Origin: Dioscorea cayenensis subsp. rotundata
Lineage: Eukaryota > Streptophyta > Magnoliopsida > Dioscoreales > Dioscoreaceae
Assembly: GCF_009730915.1 (NCBI RefSeq)
Contig: NC_052475.1
Span: 23,993,016 to 24,057,015 of the forward strand
Direction of reading: 5' to 3'
DNA: 64,000 bases
This document shows, in pieces, positions 1-12,166 of the stretch (positions within the stretch are counted from its first letter, which is position 1; every line of letters starts with the position of its first letter). Under the pieces are notes generated by a model that worked only from the letters and a program-made list of their open reading frames with translations, was not told the DNA's origin and made no database searches. Both the position numbers and the translations under genes were made by a program.

Positions 1-860
1 GTCAGTCAGACTTCAGAGACTTTCTGTTAATGATTGCGAAAGATGTTTTTTTCCTCGCTATCGTCTACAATGACAATTAGTAGAAAGAAGCACATCAGAA
101 AATTCACAAAATTTCGACATTTAATCAACCAGACACTTGACTAATAGTAATTCAGGACAGAAGCTTATATGGTTGCCCTGACCGCATAGACTCTATACCT
201 GCAAGGATAAACAGATACTGGGCATCAACTGCATAACCACAATATAATACCCCATTCAGAGACAAATTTCAGCTGAGAAAATACGCAGCATTTAATGCAT
301 CATGAATCACAGAAAACAACCTAAAGTCGAGATTTTCTAAAACCAGAACAACTTAACAAAATAGTCCCACAGAAAACAATATATGAAAACTTGCAAGCAT
401 AATCCCAGTGAAATAATCCTTGAATATATATAGACAGTATGCTTCCTGGAACAGCAAGATAAATATGATCAAGTGCAAGAACATAGTGACAACCAGAAAA
501 TGAGGATTACTTCCGCAAAAGAAAACAACTATTGTATCTATCATCGTTTCAAAATCAATGGCTCCAACTTTCAAGAGGTTATGGTGTTATACCATCTAGT
601 GGACAATGAAAAGTTGGTGCTTTATCAACATGCCCTTTTATAGTAGCATGAGTGCTAGTTAATGGATAAAAATTTAATTCCATGCACCTCTTAGATTTCT
701 CATGAATGACTAACTGAAACTAAACAGGTAAAAACATGAGAATAAAGACCTTAGCTACAGAGCTATGAATTCTATTATGAGAGGAAAAAAGGATTATTAT
801 GGTAGAATGGGAGGAGTTACCTTTACACTAGAAGAAAAAAATGAGAAGGGATTCTCGAGA
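1..860. other. 3' flank of the RWP-RK gene, no gene recognised
   Basis: AT-rich DNA downstream (on the minus strand) of the RWP-RK stop codon. Part of it is presumably 3' UTR. I see no ORF with family character on either strand. Confidence 0.5.
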
Positions 861-3509
861 TTAAGAGAAGCTCTCCTTCCATTGATCAGGCAAGGAAGTT
901 TTAAACACTTGAAGGAGCACTGATTTCTGCTTCTTGGTCAACTTGTATGTCTCATACCCTTTCGAGATTCCAAGCTTAAGGGTTTTATGCCCATACTCAA
1001 CAGCATTCTTCCTAGTAGAGCACAACAAGGTTGATGGCTTTGGCTCAGTTTTAATCTCAGCACATTCCACATCATTATCCTCTTTACCATCTATTTTAGC
1101 AAGGCTAGAAGTTTCGTTTGATGAGTCACATGCTTCTTGTTTCTCCACATTTTCACCCATAGGCACTCCTTTTGAGCTCTTTTCACTGCTCTCCTTGTTG
1201 CCACTTCCCCACCACTTAACTGTCACAGTTGATAAGCCGTTCACTGGAAATCCAAACTTAAACTCATCCATATAGGAAGGGATGTGTCTCGTGCTACTTT
1301 GGAATGTATTGGCCCATCCATCTTGTGAAAACCTCGCTACTTGAGGTTGTGCAGTGCTACCTACCATCGGAATCCCTCGCTGCAATTTAGATGGGTCCTG
1401 AGTAAGGCCTGCTGTCTTATTTGGAACTTGACTGCCACTGTGACCAATATCAAAGTAAATCAGAAGAAGCAAAAACTAATGCACGATCATCTAATCTGAA
1501 CAACGCGAAGAAGAGAAATGCCAGCTAAACTCATATAGGGTACAAAACATGTGTACTATGAAGAAAAAACAGTAGAGCTTCACCCACAAAGTTAATGATG
1601 ATGAAACTGAAGTTGGTAGAAGCATTTTGGAAACATCAATCTTTTGTTTTGCCATATTTGATGGATCCACAAACTCATTGGCTCCTTCCCCACCAGAATC
1701 CTTTTTAATATCATCAGCAGTTTTCCCAGCAATAAACTGAAAACAAAACATCATACAACATAGGCCAGATTATAGGCTGTTTGCAAATACACACATGATG
1801 TCTTAACCAAATCATCATATTTGATGAAAACCAGTTATGTTGATTCAACCTCCCAAATAAACACTAATCAAACATAGATGAATTGCAAAACAATTTAATG
1901 AAAAGTTGGAAAGGACCAGAGTTTCACTATCACTAATCAGAATTGTACGAGTACATGATAAGGGCCATGTATGTCCAAATGTCAATCAACTGAGGTTCAC
2001 AAAAAAACCCTTCTAATGATATGCAAAGTTCTTGTTTAAAAATACAAATGAATTAAAGACATCTTACTAAAAAAATGAGTTTAACGTCTCAACATATAGG
2101 AGCTCTAACAATTTTAGAAAATTAGCATTCTTCTATCAGATATAAAGCCTACCATCTTTGCTAGATTAAGCATATTCTCAAAGAAGAGGTGAGAAAATTG
2201 CACCTCCCAATGACAAGCAAACTTGTTCCTGGACTACTTATCTAAGTCTTTCAACCCAATTGATGGGGAACCAACCTCAACATTACTTGAGTAAGATTGA
2301 GTGAAATACGGACAATATGTATTTAACCAGTTAGCCATCAACCCCCACAAACCCAAATAGCCAGTTTCTGGTTTGAGATGGAAAGTGAAGCAATTTTGCA
2401 AATAAATATCTGTATCCAAAACTTGAAAATAAACCGAGGGCGGTAATTCAAGATAGCAACTGTCAACAAAATAGCATTTAAATGAAACCCATAGCCAAGA
2501 GTAACACTTTAACATCAAGTTGATCACAGCAGACATGTGTTCTACTGCAAAATTACCAGCAATAAAAAGCATCATACTTGTCAATATTGAAATACAGTAA
2601 TACTATATTAACGTATCCAATATCTAGGTCAGACAATAATTAGCTTGATATCAAGATATACACATTTAGAAATTATAAAATGCAATTTTACCTTTCGATA
2701 TGGCCACCTTACCACACCATGTTCACGGCAAATTCTCTTCAATACACTAGTACAGACACCTGAAGAAAAAAGGAACATATCTCATTCCGAACAAGCCTCA
2801 CATCCGCGGACAAATTCCAACTATATACAATGAACAGAAAGATTTCCTAGTGCTAACAAGTAAGAACACCATCTTTAGGCCTAACTAAATTGATAAAGAA
2901 CTGGACATAAGAAGGGTCACCTTTTGATTTCTCAAAATATTCATACTATATTTCATCAACCACAATCATTCTAAAAGTGATTCAGTGAATGCAACAAACC
3001 CTATAAAATCCTTGTTTTATCACCCTCCAATGCAAAGCTTAAAAGCCCAAACTTTCATCCATGATCAGACAAAACTCCATCTGCAAACAAATCCTACATA
3101 ATACATCTTCCAATTCAGGGGAAAAAATCGGGGAAAAACTGACCAATAAAAAAAAATTTAAAATTAAAATCTTTAATCTGCTAAAAAAATCTGAACCTCT
3201 TCATCAAATTAAACACCAAAAAAACAAATTTCCTTCTTATTCCACTTCATTTTCCTTAATTTTCTCTCAATCCAAACAAACCCTAAAATCAAAGAACTTG
3301 AGCACTAGATTCTAATACCAGAATGAGATCGGAGAATCACCAAGGATGGAAGCAGCCTCCGCAATGGGAAGGTGGTAGAGCTTGGAGATCTCGTCCAGAG
3401 GGATCCTACTATTGGATGCCCGCGGCGGCGCTGCGACGCTTCCGACGAGTTGCTGCTGCTGCTGCTGCTGCTGGTGAAGTGGACCCTCTGGTGCTGACGT
3501 AGACGTCAT
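861..3509 (-). CDS. RWP-RK domain transcription factor (4 coding exons)
   Basis: Predicted plant-specific DNA-binding regulator in the nucleus. Exons: 3509-3341, 2759-2692, 1736-1588 and 1437-861 (963 nt, 320 aa, stop TAA), and the frame closes exactly across all four. The RWP-RK domain covers about residues 36-90: [18 protein letters not shown], then [10 protein letters not shown], then the signature RWPYRK at 74-79, followed by [12 protein letters not shown] across the next intron. Eight consecutive Gln lie before the domain. The long C-terminal exon carries a block reading VTVKWWGSG and ends [16 protein letters not shown] know of no function for this tail. The frame is open upstream to about 3600 but has no ATG there, so ATG 3509 is chosen. 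The domain arrangement differs from full NIN-like proteins because no PB1 domain is seen. The acceptor at 1437 or 1431 and the donor at 1588 or 1584 are alternatives; 1437 with 1588 keeps frame. Confidence 0.85.
3451..3473 (-). repeat. CAG-type microsatellite encoding polyglutamine
   Basis: A (TGC)n run on the plus strand, read as CAG codons on the minus strand, encodes eight Gln just before the RWP-RK domain. Length variation here would change the protein without breaking frame. Confidence 0.9.
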
Positions 3510-3520
3510 CGTCCAATCAT
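3506..3520 (-). promoter_or_regulatory. Five-codon uORF overlapping the RWP-RK start as ATGA
   Basis: On the minus strand ATG ATT GGA CGA TGA starts at 3520. Its stop shares two bases with the chosen start codon at 3509, an arrangement compatible with termination-reinitiation. A second short uORF starts about 25 bases further upstream. Confidence 0.45.
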
Positions 3521-3957
3521 AGCTCGAGTAAGATGAAGCGCGCCATCTCAAAGCGAGCTCGCTGTTCCCAACTCCGTAGCCACCTTGAGATCTTGGGATC
3601 AAGGCTTCGAGTCAAGATTGGGGATTTTATTCTAGGGTTGTTCACACGTGCGAGACTAGTCTATGTCACAAGTCACAACTGCTTCTAAATCTCTAATTTT
3701 TTTTTCCTTTATTTTATGTAAAAGAATTTTTTTAAAAAAATATTCTTTAAAAAAAATATATAATTTGTGACAATTTAATAAATATATAGCCACTATTGTA
3801 AACAGTATAAATCTGGATGCACAATATTTTAATTAGAATGATCATCTTTTGCACTTCTAGTGAATTTTTTTTAGAATTCAATTTAAAAATTATTTTCAAA
3901 CCTAATAAAAGTTTACTGTTTAGATTTATTATTATCTATTTTCTCTCTTCACTCTTG

Positions 3958-5393
3958 GGGTAATTTTTTTGGTGGGGTACCTTATTATGCCTGTGCTTCA
4001 TTTTGAGCACTTTTTTTCATTTCGTATCAAAATGAGTACTTTAATTTAATTTGCTTTTCACGGGGAGGCACTCTGAGCTATTCCGGGTGATTAAACGTCG
4101 ACGTGTCCATCGGAGATCTGACGTGGAATACTAATTTCCACTTGACTTGCACAAGTGGAAAGGCCACGTCGGACAACTTATTCACACCACCAAAAGAAGG
4201 CCACGTGGACGAGCCCCTTCTTCTTCTTCTCCCCCAACAGGGCTGGCGGTCCATTTTAGGCTAGCGAAGTTGCTCCGAGTGAGCAAAAGAGCTACGCTAG
4301 ACTTTCATGAGTCATGGAGGTCAGCTTTATTCTACTAGACATGGCGGTGCCGACGGAGTTTCTACAGGAGAAAGGACATATATAGATGTTGAGCTCGGTA
4401 TTGACACCACCACCAAAGCTGGAGTTGGATTTTTTTTGCCTTTCTTGTCATCTGGCTTCTTATCAGAGACTCTGAAGATGTCTTTTTAGCATTTTGAAAA
4501 GGAAGGAGAGGACGCGGAGGAGTCGGGTATGGAAAGGATGGAGGGCGTGAATCGGAGGGTGGTGGTAGTAGTGGGGGATGGGAGGAGAGAATGTGAAGAG
4601 GAAGAAGAACACCGTCGGAGAAGAGCTCATCCGTGGTGAGAAGGTTGGGTTCCGACATAGAAGGGTTGTTTACCATCTATAACTCAAACTCACAAGAGGA
4701 ACAATACTCCTTGCTTTTTCCTCCATGTGTTTTTGCCTTTTCTTCTTCTAAACTACAGTCCATCAACAAGATGAAGATGAAATCAATGAAGATGAGAAGA
4801 TGAAGACTTGTGTGTGTGTGTGAAATAATGGAGAAGATGAAGAGGAATTAATGAAGGGTTGGAAGGATGAAATATATGGAAAATGAGGGAGTGGTTGAGA
4901 ACTTGAGAATATGGCAAGCTTTAGAAGAAAGAGAGAGACACATATGCCTCTGTAACTTGGTTTCCAGGGTAATTGTGTTTTTGAGAACTTTGGTTGGAGT
5001 CATGGTTATGGCAAAACAAGTCTTGGTGGTGGAGAAAGGATATCTCGCTTTCTCAGGGAAGAAGAAGAAGAAGGGGAACTCTGTTCTTTCTGCGAATGTA
5101 AAAGAAGGAGAAGAAGTAGAAGGGGAGAAGAAGGGGTTGGTGTCCACGTGGCATTCTTTTGATGACGTAGATAAGTTGTCCACGTAGCCTTTCCACGTGG
5201 GCAAGTCAAGTGGAAAATTAGATTCCACGTCATATATCCGGTGGACATCGTCGAGATTTAATCACGGAATTTGCCCCAGTGCACTCCCTGTGAAAGCTAA
5301 TTAAAATAAAATACTCATTTTGATACGAATTGAAAAAAAGGTGCTCAAAATGAAACATGAGCATAATAAGGTACCCACCAAAAAAAAATACCC
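3958..5393. mobile_element. Mutator-like element with ~253-bp TIRs, probable Pack-MULE
   Basis: Bases 3958-4211 and 5141-5393 are inverted copies of each other (about 80% by eye), both starting GGGTA with a T-rich tract and then GGTACCTTATTATG. The flanks 3949-3957 (tcactcttg) and 5394-5402 (tctctcttg) match at 8 of 9 bases, the 9-bp duplication typical of Mutator. The 1,436-bp element encodes no transposase. Its interior on the minus strand (4676 to about 4260) resembles plant coding sequence: SEPNLLTTDELFSDGVLLPL in one frame and, beyond a shift and a stop, KDIFRVSDKK. Both look like parts of a plant DUF1645 or membrane-associated kinase regulator-like protein, which suggests a captured and decayed host gene fragment. 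The TIRs contain CACGTG motifs at 4202, 5145 and 5194. Confidence 0.8.
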
Positions 5394-5424
5394 TCTCTCT
5401 TGTGTCTGTCTCTCTTCTGTTTTG

Positions 5425-5448
<24 letters not shown>
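5425..5448. repeat. (TA)n microsatellite
   Basis: Perfect TA run followed by a short AAATA run. Comparable TA tracts occur near 12000-12027, 18250-18271, 19988-20010, 21798-21816, 22639-22666, 41026-41047, 41378-41398, 41855-41878 and 58108-58129, a general trait of this genome's intergenic DNA. Confidence 0.9.
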
Positions 5449-5459
<11 letters not shown>

Positions 5460-6393
5460 GTTTACTTTCTCTCCCCATAAAACATATCGCCATATATATA
5501 TATAATTTTCATCCGAATAACATAAATTTAAAAAAAAAAAAAACTAATTTCAAATAAAGTTGAACAAAATCCGGAACATATTCAAATAAATAGATAAATA
5601 TGTATATCTATATATGGAAGTCATGGTTGTCAATAATATCCGTTTAGATATGTTTATGAAAATAAAATTTTAATTTATATTGTTTAAAATTAATTTTTTT
5701 AGTATTTTTTAAAAAATCAAACTTTTAAATTTAAAAAACACTAAAATTATTTTTTTAAAAAAATAAAATAAACTTTTATAGAAGAAAAAAATTTAACAAT
5801 TCATGAGATTATTTTTCTTTAAAAATAAACAATTCTAGAAAGAAAAAGAAAAAAACAAACAAAAGCTGTAGTTTCTTAGAATAAACAATTCGCGAGAAGC
5901 AAAAAAACATAACCCCTTTCAACCAGATACCTGGAATTCTTTGAAAAAACTCCAAACAAAATTGAACAAAGTCTGAAACAAATATTCACCCCAAACCTGA
6001 ACATATTAGCATGAAATAGACATAGTTTCTTCTTCAGAGAAGAACGAATTGGTCAGAGATTAAAAGTACCATCTGTACAATAGACCCAAATCCAAAACAA
6101 TAATCAGTGGAGGGTTGAATATAAACAGCAAGACATGAACTTGCATAACAAAATTGTTAATGGGTTCGAGCTCAGCTTCTCATTCACAGTTACGATCATA
6201 TACTAGCCAGTTAGTATTTACAGCTGTGCTTCAAAGCAATCTATCGATGTCCTTCTAAGCTTTGATCATCGATGGTCGAGTAGCTGTTTAGGCTTTTTGG
6301 TGAATAAATATGTATACCATCTGATGGAAAGGGTTCCTGAATTAGACATTGATATGTTAACAAAGTCCGGTCGCGAGATGAGTTACTGATTTT
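5449..6393. other. Intergenic DNA and 3' UTR of the MEI2-like gene
   Basis: AT-rich sequence. The part from about 6150 to 6393 is likely 3' UTR of the minus-strand MEI2-like gene. Nothing else recognised. Confidence 0.4.
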
Positions 6394-9300
6394 CTAATGA
6401 AACAAACAAGCTTGAACTTGGGAAGCAATTGATAAGAAAGTGAGGGGGCATTGCCATGATTCCCCTACCTGATCAGAAACCTCTGATCCCTCGCAATTGA
6501 GAAGAATAGGACGACACTTTTTGTCTTCATTCATCAAGCTTGAATTTTGGAAATGTGCAATAAGTGCCGGTTTGCCCTGAATTCGTGCATAAGCCAGTGT
6601 CGCAACTTTCTCGCTGTTAAATTTCTCCCATTTTTTCCCATTAAATGTCTGCAGAAACAGGAAAACTAGTAGTGAAACTTCAAAACTGAAGAGTTCACTT
6701 TCAAGAATATGACAGTAAAGATAGATTATAACCAAAGTCAATGCTCGCCCAGAGGCTCAGTCAGGTTCAGCTATACACATAGTAAATGTCACAACACCTT
6801 TTATAGTGTGAAAGAAAAAAAATTATGAACAGTGAACAGACATTAAATAGAATGTTTAATGCCGGAAGTAGAGGACACACCTGATGAAAGGGAATGACAT
6901 GCGAAGGAGACAACATGTTTACAAATGCATAGCCTACGTTGCACTTATTCTGAGAAAACAGGAAAAAAAAGAAGGCAAAAGAATAGAGATTAACAGCAAT
7001 AAACAATCATGAATCATTAGCTTCCCTTGCCAAGGTAGAAAGATTACCTTAAAATCAATTGGCAGGTAGAGAAAATCATAAGCACCCTTGTGCTTCTCAT
7101 TGATTGCAGACAATAGCATCTTTGAGGTGTACCTGAAACAATCAAGCCCAGGTTCAATTCACAACATTTTCATCCAACGCAAGTTAACATAATTGAGATG
7201 TTCAGGGGCCATACTTATTTGGAATATTTTTTATCATTAATGTTGTCCTGGTATCTTCCCCGCTTTTAATTTTCTCCAAGTCTAGATGATACTGTTGGTT
7301 TATGTCCAGTTGACTGCTACTGACGTTAGCTCGCCGACTCCGTCCATGCTCAATAAATCGTTCAGCCATGTTTGACCCTGGATATGGTGCATTTCCAAAG
7401 AATGAATTCCCATCTCTCTGTGAGGACATCATCCAATAAGTGGGAGAACAGTTCTCAGATACGTTTCTCTTTGAACCAGCACCAGGATTCATAGGAGCTG
7501 AAACACCAATGTTGATTGAATTTCCATCATTTTGACCATTGATACCCAAACTTCCTCGAGAAAGCTGGCTCATGAAAGATGTTTCCGTTGACTCAGGGAA
7601 GAAATCATAGTGCCTCTCAAAAGGAACACCAGACGGGGCGGAACCGACATGCTCGTGGTGGTCATGGTTTGATAAAGGGAGAAAAGATCCATGATTTGGA
7701 TAACAAAAGCGCTGTCCCTGCACCAGGCCATTGGATGTGAGTGAATGTCCCTGCAGATGGTGATGACCAGGCAGAAGATTGAGAATTTTCTGTGTAAGGA
7801 GAAATAGGGCTTCCCCAAAGAAATTGAGGTCCATTTAGTGTCCCGATGCTAGATCCACCAGAATTTGAGAGACCAAGCGAAGATACAGTTCCAGAACTTG
7901 AGTTCAAATGGGCTGTCCCTTCCCTACCAGAATCTGGAACAGGAATAGGATGCTGAAATGCAACTCCATGTGATGGGTTGCTAGTAGAATATACCTGGTC
8001 AGCATGATTAATTCTAGTTTGATCTTTCCCAATGGGTGCAATCTTCAGAGAGTTTGAACCCATGGAAGGAAATACAGAAGTTAATCCTGACAAATAATTA
8101 TTACCCACAAGACCAATGGTTCCAGCAGTTGGTGACTTGCTTAAGGTTTGAAATTGATGATTATCATTTAAGACTCACCAATTGTGGCCATGCACCTGTG
8201 ATAAGGAGCAAACGGAGATAAGATATTAAAAAAATGATAAAAATAAAAATAAAAATCTAATCCAGCAAACCAGCAACTGTCAACTGAAATACCAGGAGGA
8301 GAACTCGCTATAGGTGAACCAATCTGATGCCTGAAATTTCGCATGTCATCTTGTTCCAGGTCCTGGCTCAAGTTCTGCATCAAGCTGATTCGAAGTAACC
8401 ACAACTAACTAATTTTAGTGTATATCACAGAGGAAATGCTCATTAGAAGTATCAATGCTTATAAATGCAAGTCCAAGATGCAGTGAACCAATCTGAAATA
8501 TCAGTCAGATTTGTGTTCTAATTCATCATAAAGTAATGACATTCAGAATAGTTAGGTTATGCAAGAAAAGAATGACTTGTTACCCACTTATGCCTGTGGG
8601 TTCGAACCGACCATATAACCTTATCACAAATAACCTATAAAAATGATGTTGGATGCTGAAATAATTAAGCCATCAATGATCATGGACAAAAGCAAACAGG
8701 GCTAAGGAAATTCAAAAACAGACCTTCGACGAGTTCCACCAGGACGGCTAGGTTGCAGCTTTATACGCTTGCCAGCAATCTCACAGTTGTTCAGTGAACG
8801 AAGAGCTGCTTCTGCTGCTCTTACATCATAATATTCAATAAACTTGTGGTAGTGTTTATGTGGTGTCTCCCTTATCTATATCATGCATAAAGAGCATGCC
8901 ACATTCTTTTCAATTAATTGATTGTCTTTAAAAAGAACATGAAGACATTAGAAACAGAACAAACCTCCTTCACTTCACCACAGGCGCCAAATATCCGGAG
9001 AAGGAGATCATTAGAAACTGAAGAATCCAAATTAAAAACTACAAGAGTTCCCTGGTTCATGTCCTTTTCAGATGGGTTCTCCTGAAAGACAAATAGAAGA
9101 GTGGAGAAGAATCAAAAACAACTCAAAAGCAGGATCAGAAGCAGTATTAATCAAAAGCATAAACCTAAACATGTGGAAAATAAGGTCGGACCTTGGGAAT
9201 CGAAAAATGAATATCAAGTTTTTTTCGTCGTAAAGGTTTATTTTGTAATGCCCGCATTGCTTTTCTAGCATCTCGAATGTCATAGTACGAAATCATCACA

Positions 9301-10428
9301 AATCCCCTTTGTTTGCTCCCAGTGTAGATAGCACGTATATCACCATAATGCTACAAAAAGCAGGACAAAGCCATGGATCAAACACAAAATAAATTAACAT
9401 AAGGAAATATCTACAAGATTTCAGTAAGAGTTTGGAGTTAACAATGCGTCTCAGAGAAAGCAAGAAAAGACAACTAATTAAAGAAGGCCATCGAAACACA
9501 CTACAAATAAGAATGGAGAGAAGCACTCTAAAGAACAGATACCGAAAAAGCACGTATACAATGAGTTAGCTGAAGAATATAAGCATATTACCCCAAATAG
9601 AGATCGCAATTCTGAATCTTCAACACTACTAGTCAAGTTCCGCACAAACAATGTTCTGGAAGGATGTTCTCCATATGGATGCTCACCAGCCACAGTTCCA
9701 ACCCCGTTTGGAATGCCATAGTGACCCACTCCATTCCCAACATGGCCATTACTAATACTTGCATTTGCCAGACCAGCTGAGAGACTATCAATAGGATCAG
9801 AATCTAATTCCAAACCTCCCCCGCTACCAAAAACATCATCCTCTTCTGCTTCATTCGGTGGGCTAGGTGAGCCAGTAATGTCGATACCATGACCATCGAT
9901 TATACCAGCAAAGAGCTCATCATCATCAGGTAGCAATAACTCAACACTGTTGAGGTCAAAATCATCTTTTGAAGATGCCTTAGTCTCCATATCATTACAA
10001 AGATCCTCTGGTGCAAATGAGGTGTCCCCATTACAACAAACACCATTGCCTGAATCCCCAAAAGTCACTGAATGAAATATGAAAAGGAGTTTGACTTAGC
10101 CAACAAGAATATAGCCAGAAGCATCAACACAAACAAAAGATACATACACTTTGCATGAGGAAGAACAGGCAAAGAGCTCGTGAAAAGGCTAGCATCATTT
10201 GATGTTTGACATGCATTTGTTCCAGACGGAATACCCCATCCATGAGTCCCAACCTTGTGACCCCTCTTCCACAATGGAATATTTGATGGACCTGCTACAC
10301 AAAGCAGGGAAATTAAAAAAACAAAAGAAACACCACATCCCAAATTTGTGGAGTTTATCAATGTGAAGTTTATCAAAACTAAAGAACACCATACCAGCTT
10401 GGGCTGAGTGATCAGAAGACTGTTCCAT
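6394..10428 (-). CDS. MEI2-like RNA-binding protein (11 coding exons, two +1 frameshifts)
   Basis: Plant AML/OML-type protein with three RRMs, a family linked to meiosis and vegetative growth. Exons: 10428-10395, 10291-10148, 10067-9592, 9350-9192, 9081-8965, 8875-8724, 8384-8293, 8195-7215, 7132-7048, 6949-6881 and 6648-6394. RRM1 begins at TLFVRNL (about residue 198), RRM2 at GTLVVFNLDSS (about 281), and the MEI2-specific C-terminal RRM3 at TLMIKNIPNKYTSKMLL. The middle holds the family block SAPSGVPFERHYDFFPEST. Within the 981-nt exon the frame shifts twice, at 8167-8169 (AAA) and 7749-7751 (GGG). Dropping one base at each restores every exon phase and gives 853 aa, the family's usual size. 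As written, the protein would stop early in that exon, before RRM3. An intron cannot explain either shift, since the only GT-AG spans there are about 39 and 18 nt. The acceptor at 10291 is a TAGCAG tandem. Confidence 0.9.
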
Positions 10429-11994
10429 TACAGCACCACTACAAAAACCAAGTCTCAGATTAACATCCACTCTTTCGTTGCTTTTCTTCAATACTAATTT
10501 TATTAAAAAGAATATTCGGTTTAATGAAAACAAATACAGAAAATTCATAAATTGTTTCACTAAAAAAAACCCAAGAACAAGACTTTGCAAAACAGTTTTA
10601 AAAAAAAAAATCCAAACAGATCAAAATGCAAACTTTATAATAAAAACAACCCAAAGGTCACAACTTTCCTAAAAACAATCCAGTAAAACATCAATTGAAA
10701 GAAATTAAAAACAAAAAACAAAGGTAAAATCAACGCATACCAGTTTCCAAATTCTGAAACGATATTAGTAATTCCGCAGATCAACTTCAAAGCATCCACG
10801 TTGCGTCGGAGACTGAATCAAAGCAAAGATTCACAAATAATATAAATTAATAACAAAAAGAACAAGAAAAACACATTCACTCCTTGCTCCTTCCCACTTC
10901 CCTTTGAGACAGAGAAGAAGAGTTTGCGTACTCTGTTTGATTTGAACACTCTTTGGCGTCCGCATGCACACCTTTGAATAAACTAGGGTTTTTTTTTTAA
11001 AAAAAGAAAATTGGGAGAGGTTTGGCGTTTGTATAAATTTGGAAAAATTTTATTTAAATAAAAAAATTTTAGTGATAAATTACTGTAAAAGGTGATTTAT
11101 TTAAATTAAGGAAATATTTTTATTTTTATTTTTGGATATAGGATAAGTAAGTATATTTAGAGATTTTATGTTTTCCTAAAATATTAGTTTCCATAATAAT
11201 AATGGAAAATATTTAGCATGTTTTCATACAATTAATACAATGTTACCATCTATATAAATATAATTTTTTTATACTAGAACTAATTAAATATGGAAAGAAA
11301 GAATAGATAGGGTATGTTTTTATATTTTACATTATCATGTATGGTTATTGGAGACCAATGGGAAATCAGTCTTGCAATTGTGAGAAAAACGTTTAATTTG
11401 CATTATATTTTATTTTACTTTTTTAAATTAAATGAAATGGAATATGTTATTAAGCTTTATTTTAAATATTTTATGAAATTCATATAATTACTTCACTATA
11501 CTTCTCGGGACTTGAGGCATCTTATCCATACACTACAAATTTTTTCTCTCAAATTTTGAAACAAAATTGGTCATAAATGATCCTTTGGATTTCTTTTTAC
11601 TTATCCACTCTAACTAATTTAAAATTTATAAAAAAATATATTAAATTTTCAATATTACTATCATTTAAAATTCTACTAAAATTCTTTAATTTTTTTTTCT
11701 TCTCTCCCAAACCAATGTTTTGCGATTTTTAAAAAATCTCTCTCACCTCATGTTTTTTAATTAAAATTTTTTTCAAATAAAATTTAAATATAATTCTTTT
11801 TTTTTCAAATAAATTTCAATTTGAAATTTTGCTTCCCTCTCTTTTTCAAATAAAATTCTTAAATGTATACATATATATATCTTTCAAGCTAAATTTTCCA
11901 GAAAATTATTTTTTTACAAATAAATTTTATTTTTAAACATTAATATTTTCTCACAAAATATTAATTCATCACATCTTTTCTCACAATATATATT

Positions 11995-12027
<33 letters not shown>

Positions 12028-12166
12028 AGCGGATAAACCCAAACACAAAGATAAATCCATTATCCAAAAAGTAAAGGGTCTTCAGGTAAAATTCCAGGGT
12101 CCATTTCATAATTAAAAATATCAGAATGACGAAAAGCTCTGGATCGTCGGCAGCGGCGGCGGCGTC
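10429..12166. other. MEI2-like 5' leader, then AT-rich intergenic DNA
   Basis: 10429 to about 10970 is the likely leader and promoter side of the minus-strand MEI2-like gene, perhaps with a leader intron. 10980-12120 is very AT-rich, with a (TA)n tract at 12000-12027, and shows no coding character. An out-of-frame ATG lies at 12126, shortly before the next gene's start. Confidence 0.4.

Noticed and set aside
3061-3315. 84-codon plus-strand ORF in RWP-RK intron 1
   Set aside because: Lys/Asn-rich chance ORF antisense to an intron.
7700-8195. Introns to explain the MEI2-like frame shifts
   Set aside because: The only GT-AG spans that would fit are about 39 and 18 nt, too short for plant introns, and they would remove conserved family sequence.
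8590-8620. B-box-like GGTTCGAACC in a MEI2-like intron
   Set aside because: Isolated motif with no acceptor or anticodon arms around it.
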